Positions 57,451-64,000 of a stretch of 64,000 bases of DNA are shown piece after piece; position 1 is the first letter of the stretch, and each line of letters starts with the position of its first letter. The position numbers and the translations under genes were made by a program. Source of the stretch: Flabesymbios commensalis (lineage: Eukaryota; Annelida; Polychaeta; Terebellida; Flabelligeridae). Below the pieces are notes generated by a model that saw only the letters and a program-made list of their open reading frames with translations, made no database searches and was not told the DNA's origin. The stretch is from assembly GCA_964017125.1 (NCBI GenBank), contig OZ024909.1, positions 53,825,085 to 53,889,084 of the forward strand. Reading direction: 5' to 3'.

Positions 57451-58462
57451 GCAGTGGCTATTGACAGGGACACCCCTGTCAATAGTGCATTTATCCGCGT
57501 TATTGACAGGGAGATGAGATTAGCTAGTCAGTGCTTCCCACACATCACGCCTCCATATTCCCAGCAAAAAACACATGTGTTGTTAAAATGGTTGTGAGAA
57601 TAGAGGCTGGTGCCTCCTTCTCGAAGTGGGAAAAGTGGAATAAGACGTTGGAAAATTTCAAATCCAACCATCAAGTAGCATTTAGTGTAGGCTACTCTGT
57701 AGCAAGAACGTTGCTGCTGCAAATAGAAGGCTATCGCCGAATGTTGTGCATCGCCCATTTGATCACAAATACGCTCACGCTCAGTATTATGAATGCATTC
57801 ATTCGGGCAAGCCGAGGAGCCGAAGTTCAGGACTGCGCCCTAATCAACCGAAATTAAGGCTATTCAAAGCCGTCTATTATCACCCATACACAAAGCATCC
57901 TATGGCATGAACACCCACTACTGACAGGGTCACCCTGTCAATAAGACATCAACACCCACTGCGGACAGGGTCACTCTGTCAATACTACATCAACAACCAT
58001 TGCTGACAAGGTGACCCTGTCAATAAGACATCAACAACCACTGCTGACAGGGTGACCCTGTCATAAGACATCAACACCCACTGCTGACAGGGTCACCCTG
58101 TCAATAACACAATCACGTCCACTGCTGACAGGGTAAAACCGATGTAAGACAGGCTCTGATTGGTTGCAATTCTTAGCTCCTGATTGGTTGTTATTCACCC
58201 TGTCAACAACATATTCTGATGCACTGTTGACAGGGTCACCCTGTCAGTTATGCATAAATGATCACTATTGACAGGGTCACCCTGTCAGCAGTGTTTTTTA
58301 ATGCAGTATTGACAGGGTGACCCTGTCAATACTGCAGTTTCAACTGTTATTGACAGGGTGACCCTGTCAGCAGTAGTTCTAAATGCACTATTCACAGCGT
58401 GACCCTGTCAATAACAGTTAAAACTGCAGTATTGGCAGGGTCACCCTGTCAATAGCCACCGC
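57451..58462. mobile_element. Mutator-like non-autonomous transposon in the LINE
   Basis: 1,012 bp, inverted ends GC[A/G]GTGGCTATTGACAGGG (19 bp, one mismatch). Flanks CATAATGAATT (57440-57450) and CATAATAAATT (58463-58473) are an 11-bp target duplication with one change. Removing it with one flank gives VRQHNELCNDCANNTVDF in the LINE frame, which confirms the ends. An 11-bp duplication fits the Mutator (MULE) superfamily, which makes 8-11 bp. The 57531-57857 open frame has no recognisable domain and no ATG start. Confidence 0.88.
57915..58460. repeat. Array of 22-bp palindromes spaced about 41 bp
   Basis: About 11 copies of TTGACAGGGTGACCCTGTCA (or the GGTCACC form) at about 57917, 57963, 58003, 58044, 58083, 58225, 58266, 58308, 58350, 58391 and 58432, parted by about 19-bp spacers, with one degenerate unit near 58124. 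The last copy is the element's right terminus, and the left terminus carries another (57461-57488). Spacers fall into two related groups: AAGACATCAACAnCCACTGC in the first part, AnTGCAGT-rich in the second. Confidence 0.93.
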
Positions 58463-58690
58463 CATAATAAATTATGTAACGATTGTGCTAATAATACAGT
58501 AGATTTTCTTTAAATGATGAGATAAGTAGAATTGAAATGTTTAAAGCAATATATTCTCTGCTTCATGGAAAAGCCGAGGGGAATGATGCAATAGTAGGAG
58601 AAATGCTCAAGACATCAAAATATGTTCTGATACCTCATTTATTTATACTGTTTAATAATATCCTTGAAAGTGGCATTTACCCGAACGGAT

Positions 58691-61342
58691 TAGGCTGGGA
58701 GCCAGTGTCAAAAAAAAACTTTAAAATAGGAGTTTGTTGCACCCCCTCTGCAACATTTGAGCAACTTGAGCCCGGCTTCTGTGTACATCAATAAGGAAAT
58801 TATGGGCGGTTAAAGACATGGGGGGGGGGGGAGGGGTCATTCAAACATAATTTCTCTTTTGTACTATAATCAGGTAATGTAGATGCAATGGAATTATTTT
58901 ATTGGTGTACTATTATTTTTTCTCTGACATTTTACGTTAATATAATCTTATTTAATAAAAAAACTATAAAATAGACAATATCTGCAGAAATCACCCCGAA
59001 AAAATGTATTTTATCAGCATATACTACCGCATTATTAATTTTTTTAATCATAAAATTTATTAATTGTCGTTTTCAAACTCCAATACATATAAGTGACCTA
59101 TTTGTGATGCGCGAGCGCGTTTATAACCCTTGTATCATGCTGTTTTACCGACATAAGGGATGTATCAGTACATAAGGTGGGGCCCTGTTGCTGTCCATAA
59201 TTAAACATCATTCTGTCCTTGCTGTTATAGTTCATCAATCTGCACATGCGATATATCATATAACAAGACAATGACATGTGCGTTCATATGATATATCGCA
59301 TTTTGCAGTGGAGTAAATATTCGTCTCTCTACATACGTTCAAACATACGTTTTATTGCAAAATAATCAAAATCAACAAAAAACTATGGAAACAACCTAGC
59401 ATCCAAGATGGCCATTGTTTTACACATTTACAACTAAAATCATGACGTCCTTCAAAATACTAAGCACATCAAAGCATGCTAGAATATACTGTGCCTAAAC
59501 CTAATTTCGAATGCGCTACATAATTATTTGCCATATCTATATATGACACCGAAAGATTTATACATTTCATATATTTTTCAATAGAAGAATTATTGCTGGG
59601 GCATTTTCTAGAAATGTGTGTACTTAGCCTGGGTTGGAATCTGAAACATTTAATTTTGATCAGTATTTTAGTGTTGATTTTTTTACCCACTTTTTTTTAC
59701 ATAATTTTGGGTGTGTTGAGTTCGAATCGGTCGGATAATATTCTAGATTTGGTGCCATTCGCCTTCAAATTAGCAAAACAAAAAATGGCCGTGAAAACCA
59801 CCTTTTTTTTCGATTGCCCATAAATGCACAATCTCTGGTTTCTTCTTGATTTGCAGTTGATAAATTTATATATCATGTTTTTTGACCAAAATGACTTATA
59901 TTTGACCTTCACGTCAAAAATGGTTACCGTCACAAAAATTATATATGCGTTTTTAATGCATCTCAACATACTATAATAAAACAACATATTTTATAGAAAA
60001 CAGATTAGGTTACAGCGCATTCGAAATTAGGTTTAGGCACAGTATATTCTAGCATGCTTTGATGTGCTTAGTATTTTGAAGGACGTCATGATTTTAGTTG
60101 TAAATGTGTAAAACAATGGCCATCTTGGATGCTACGATAAAATATAGGTCAAACGATGGAAAATAAACATAATAAATGATTGTTTCGGCCCCCAAGTCAT
60201 TCAAACACAATAAATTGAGCATTCTCGTGCGACAAACCAAAAAAGGGGTTCATTTACATTTTGATAACCATTTTATTTGTTGTTCATTTGAAGGTGAATA
60301 ACGGGGCCATTATGGATTTTTTCTTAATAAATTAACTCGACAGAAACGTTCATTGATGGTCCACAAAGTTATTTTTCCAATAGGTCATTAAAGTCATAAT
60401 ATTTAGCGGTAGAATTGTAGTAACAGTAAATAGATAAAAGCGGCGTAGTCTTGAATTTGAAGGTCAAATTAAGATATTTTTTTCCAAAGACACTAGAGAT
60501 GAATTTCCCAACTCAAAATCCTACAGAAACCATAAATGGTACATTCATGTGCGACCAAACCATAGAAAAAACGGGACGGGGTTTTCTTTACATGTTGGCG
60601 GCAATTTTATGTTTTGCCAATTTGAAGGTGAAACGCTCCAAATATAGAATTTTGTCCGACAGATTTGAATTCAGCACACCAAAATTATGTAAAAACATGT
60701 AGATACAAAATTATACACTAATATACCGAGAAAAGTTAAATGTTTCAGATTTTATCCCAGACGAAAAACGCGCATTTTCATAATAGGCCGTGACATTCTG
60801 CCATTTAACAAATATTTATGGCATTTATGAGTATAAAAAAAACAATCTGTTTTAAGCATACACTTATCTGGGTTCATAAAATATAGGCTAAATATGGATA
60901 TGGCCAATAATTATATAATTATGTTTTACTGTTTAGTTTCCTTTGACCATGTTCACTAGTTTGGTTTGTTGTTGATTTTGATTATTTTGTAAAAAAAATA
61001 GTTTGAACATTATGTGGAGAATCGAATATCTACTCCACTGCATCGTGCCATATACTATTAGAACGGAAACTTAATTATCTTTTTATATGGCATATCACAT
61101 GTGTAGATTGTTGAACTAGAACGGTAACGATAGACGCTTACGTATCTCTACCCCTTAATAATAGACATTGATTGGAGGTACCTCCTTCAACATGCTATAA
61201 CTTTCTTATATGTGTAGATACACATACACACCCGGGCTTATAATGATCCTGAGATGTCACTGTTTCATAATGACTAATGTGTTCTCTGTTGGCAGGGGGG
61301 TGCAACACGGTCATTTTTTTGCTGACACTTGCTCCCAGCCTA
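58691..61342. mobile_element. 2.65-kb fold-back DNA transposon in the LINE
   Basis: Termini TAGGCTGGGAGCCAGTGTCA and TGACACTTGCTCCCAGCCTA are inverted. The flanking GAT (58688-58690, 61343-61345) is a 3-bp target duplication. Removing the element with one GAT gives GIYPNGWCEAILCPLH in the LINE frame. The arms pair along most of the length about a centre near 60190: 59305-59385 with 60975-61050, 59628-59675 with 60714-60762, 59695-59790 with 60605-60712. A separate inverted pair, 59395-59517 with 60018-60139, is nested inside. No transposase. Three-bp targets occur in several superfamilies, so it is not assigned. Confidence 0.88.
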
Positions 61343-62989
61343 GATGGTGTGAAGCGATTTTATGCCCACTGCATAAGAATGGTTCTCCAAATAACGTTGG
61401 GAATTATAGAGGTATTTCATTATTGCCAGTATTAAGTAAAGTGTTCACAAGAATATTAAACAACAGACTTGTAAAGTGGGCTGAGAACCACAATTTGAAA
61501 AAAGAAGAGCAAGCTGGTTATAGAAAAAAAATACTCTACACTTGATCAAATATTTAGTCTTACAAGCGTTGTGTCGAAAATGTATTACAAAAAAAAGAAG
61601 GGAAGATTTTATGTTCTTTTTATTGACTTCACCAAAGCTTTTGATACCATACCTCATAATCTGCTGTGGTATAAGTTAATTAAATCAGGCGTTCATGGAA
61701 AATTGTTAAAAGTTTTAAACTCTATGTATGCGAATTTAAAGTCTGTTTGTAAGGACACACTCAGGATTAACAGAGTATTTTTAATGTACTGTAGGTACAC
61801 GACAGGGATGTATGTTAAGCCCTTTTCTTTTAGCTCTATGTATAAGTGAACTTGTAGATATGATGACAAATGAAGGCTGTCAAGGTGTATATGTAAATGA
61901 GCAGAATCCAAATATACTGATGTTTATGTATGCAGACGATATTGGCACGGGTACGGACACTGTGTCTCGAATGAAAAAAATATTAAATGTGCTGGCAAAA
62001 TATTGTAAAAAGTGGAGTTGAATAGTTAGTATCGCAAAAACCAAAATATTAGTTTTTAGGAGAGGAGGGAAAATGAAAATTAACGAGAAGTGGTGGTTTG
62101 ATGGCACACCTATTGAGGTGGTTGACTTTTATAAATATTTGGGTGTATTATTTACGTCAAATTTGATTTGGTCAATGTGCAAAAAAACATTATCATTACG
62201 AGCTAAAAAAAATGGACTTCATATGTTCTATAAATACAGTTATCAATGTGGTGTTTTACCCAGGTCAATTGCTATTACTCTGTTTGATAAAATGATCTTA
62301 CCTATTGTTTTATATGGGTCGGAAGTGTGGGGCTCTGAATACTCAGAAATATGTGAATCAGTTCAGTATGATGTTTGCAGAATAATTACAGGTTTATCGA
62401 CTAACTCTAGCAAACTAGTATTGTTGAGTGAAATGGGTAGATATCCACTGGCTTTACACTATTCTTGCAAGTTGGCAATATATTCACAGTTTAAATGTTA
62501 TCTTATTCCAGAAGCATATTTAAAAATAATTAATATGCGCAAATATTTAATTGCGTTTAGTATATTTCGATGTTCAAATCACCAACCAGCTATAGAGCAG
62601 GGAAGACATTCAGAAATTTTAATAGTAGATAATATACAGTATGTGATTTGTGTAATGCTAGAAATTGTGTTGTGGTTGAAGATGAATATCCTTTTCTTTT
62701 AATTTGTGACGATTATAAATTGTTAAGGCATACATATGATACCAAGCACTAACCTCCATATGATGAAAATCAAAACGGATCTCAATTATTTATTAATTTA
62801 TTGAAGACCAGTGACACAGATGCAATGCGTGATGTGGCTTGTTGTATTTACCATGCAAAGAATGTGAGGAATAGACTAATTGCAAATTTAATATAGCTAA
62901 TATAACTAAATTAATTTGTAAAATTGTTGTACATTGGGCCTTTGGCCATATAGTACTAATAAATATACTTTGACTTTGCCTTTTACAGA

Positions 62990-63960
62990 TAATGTAAATA
63001 CGTCACAGTTTTCGCTGCCCCACATTTCAGCTCCGTACAACACTACTGGTTTAAGGACATTTAAAAGTGTTGACATTATATCCAGTGACATAATGGTACT
63101 TTTAGCATGTTTAGTAGACAAAGCATAGCTCTGCATCCTTTCTGATATAGGCTCTAAATGAGATTTTGTCATTTTTAATTGGCAGTATAGCTGAAAACTA
63201 AGCATAACTAGTTATATTCATCCACAGTATCTCGTTTGGGTTAAAAATATGGTGTTTTTTTAATTTCCTTTAGAAAAAAAAATAATTTTGGTTTCATTTA
63301 CATTTATGATCAAGTCAAAAGTATCACAACGATGATTGTTTGTCAATGGGATTTTTTGCTAGTATTACTGTATAATCAGCGTACAAAAGAATAAAGTTTC
63401 AAGTGTTATAATTTCCCAGCAATGTGTTCTTTTTGAATGTTTTCTATGTTTTCATTTATTTCCTGAGGTCTGTTTAGTATTTTATCTTTTGTTGTGTTGT
63501 TGAGCTCTCCGTTTGTGTCACTATCTAAATATATGTTATCCTGAATTGCTGACGTACTCTCCCTTTTAATAATTTTCTAATATTCTTTGGGATTTTCAGA
63601 TTGCAGTAGGCGTAATATAGATATTATTTTTGTTTATATTCAGAGTAGGATTTATGCACTATTATTTTCTTGTGCTGGATTTTTTAACAAAATGAATGTT
63701 ATCTGCACGTTTTAACCGCATACTTTTTTCCTAATTTTATCATATATTTTCTAAATTATACGGTGTGTGAGGCAATTGTCTTTGTCTCTTCTCTGGATAG
63801 ACTTTCCCTTTTTATTTTATTTCCCTGCCTTTTATTTCTACTCGATGCACATACTGTCCTCAATATCGTTTCTTAAATTGGCTGGATTTCTTTGTATATA
63901 TCAGTGAAGTTAAAATGCCATTTAAATTCATTTTTTTCACACATATTATGTGTTTCATAT
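62990..63960 (-). mobile_element. Second, related LINE fragment in reverse
   Basis: On the minus strand: SENPKEYWKI-like sequence (about 63600), LLYADYTVILAKNP (about 63390, with YADY in place of YADD), FDLIINVNETKIIFF, then PVVLYGAEMWGSENCDV (about 63005-63055). Large parts of the domain are missing between these. It meets the preceding LINE tail to tail at about 62985 and continues towards the window edge. Confidence 0.75.
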
Positions 63961-64000
63961 TTTCTACTTTTTGGGCCGATATATGCGGGGTTGATCCAGT

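Larger units (their letters stand above)
57230..62980 (+). mobile_element. LINE interrupted by two nested DNA transposons
   Basis: Coding remains at 57236-57450 (IWKHFNSMSSKGNVIDKCEI), 58474-58690 (HGKAEGNDAIVGEMLK, FNNILESGIYPNG) and 61346-62900 (NYRGISLLPVLSKVFTRILN; VLFIDFTKAFDTIPH; MYADDIGTG catalytic box; YKYLGVLFTSN; VLYGSEVWG). Domain order is that of a non-LTR reverse transcriptase and C-terminal region. The LINE is 5'-truncated (no endonuclease) and has two frameshifts (near 61530 and 61805) and a stop after KYCKKWS, but keeps YADD. The 3' UTR runs to about 62980 with AATAAA near 62958. Clade not assigned. Confidence 0.92.

Noticed and set aside
57531-57857. A 108-codon gene inside the Mutator-like element
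   Set aside because: No ATG at the start, no transposase motif and no similarity I recognise.
57915-58460. A CRISPR array
   Set aside because: Regular repeat-spacer layout, but the spacers are similar to each other, the repeat equals a transposon terminus, there are no cas genes and the DNA is eukaryotic.

Overview
This is an animal nuclear sequence, AT-rich and crowded with repeats. It most resembles an invertebrate deuterostome (echinoderm or hemichordate type), but the species is not settled. The reasons are split genes with GT-AG introns of kilobase size, a vertebrate-like cytochrome b5, tRNA-derived SINEs with clean target-site duplications, several LINE lineages, many MITEs, and about twenty copies of the palindromic octamer TAGGCCTA. 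No bacterial-style operon and no retrovirus-, LTR- or Polinton-derived coding sequence was seen.

The one host gene I can support is a complete cytochrome b5 on the minus strand, coding positions 36349 down to 17634. Six exons (126, 37, 92, 27, 41 and 85 nt) join in frame to give 135 residues with both haem-ligand histidines and a C-terminal membrane anchor. Its introns (about 4.2, 0.7, 8.5, 1.3 and 3.6 kb) carry most of the repeats between 17.7 and 36.2 kb.

Layout: 0-1.6 kb, a composite repeat with a 21-bp minisatellite; 2.4-2.7 kb, a fold-back repeat; 4.5-5.6 kb, a full-length SINE followed by an exact 363-bp tandem duplication; 6.0-6.3 kb, two MITEs; 10.1-12.1 kb, an element with inverted ends holding a 50-bp satellite; 13.2-14.6 kb, two more SINEs; 14.7-16.1 kb, a fold-back element built of about 220-bp repeats; 16.2-36.5 kb, the cytochrome b5 locus; 36.6-37.5 kb, a LINE 3' end in tandem; 38-42 kb, satellite-like motifs, a SINE and a 165-bp tandem repeat; 42.2-43.6 kb, a CR1/jockey-like LINE; 44.4-46.3 kb, a duplicated block; 48.3-49.8 kb, two adjoining 21-bp minisatellites split by a (ATT)n tract of about 70 units; 50.8-52.5 kb, an inverted-repeat transposon with a recurring GGGGACGGACGTGACA motif; 53.9-56.2 kb, tandem repeats and a third minisatellite locus; 57.2-63.0 kb, a LINE broken by two nested DNA transposons; 63.0-64.0 kb, a related LINE in reverse.

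The most striking structure is at 57.2-63.0 kb. A LINE coding region is interrupted first by a 1,012-bp Mutator-like element (11-bp target duplication, 19-bp inverted ends). That element carries a CRISPR-looking array of 22-bp palindromes copied from its own terminus. A second interruption is a 2,652-bp fold-back element with a 3-bp duplication. Removing each insert with one target copy restores the LINE reading frame exactly, which fixes both boundaries. The second notable structure is a family of 21-bp minisatellites that read as protein heptads.
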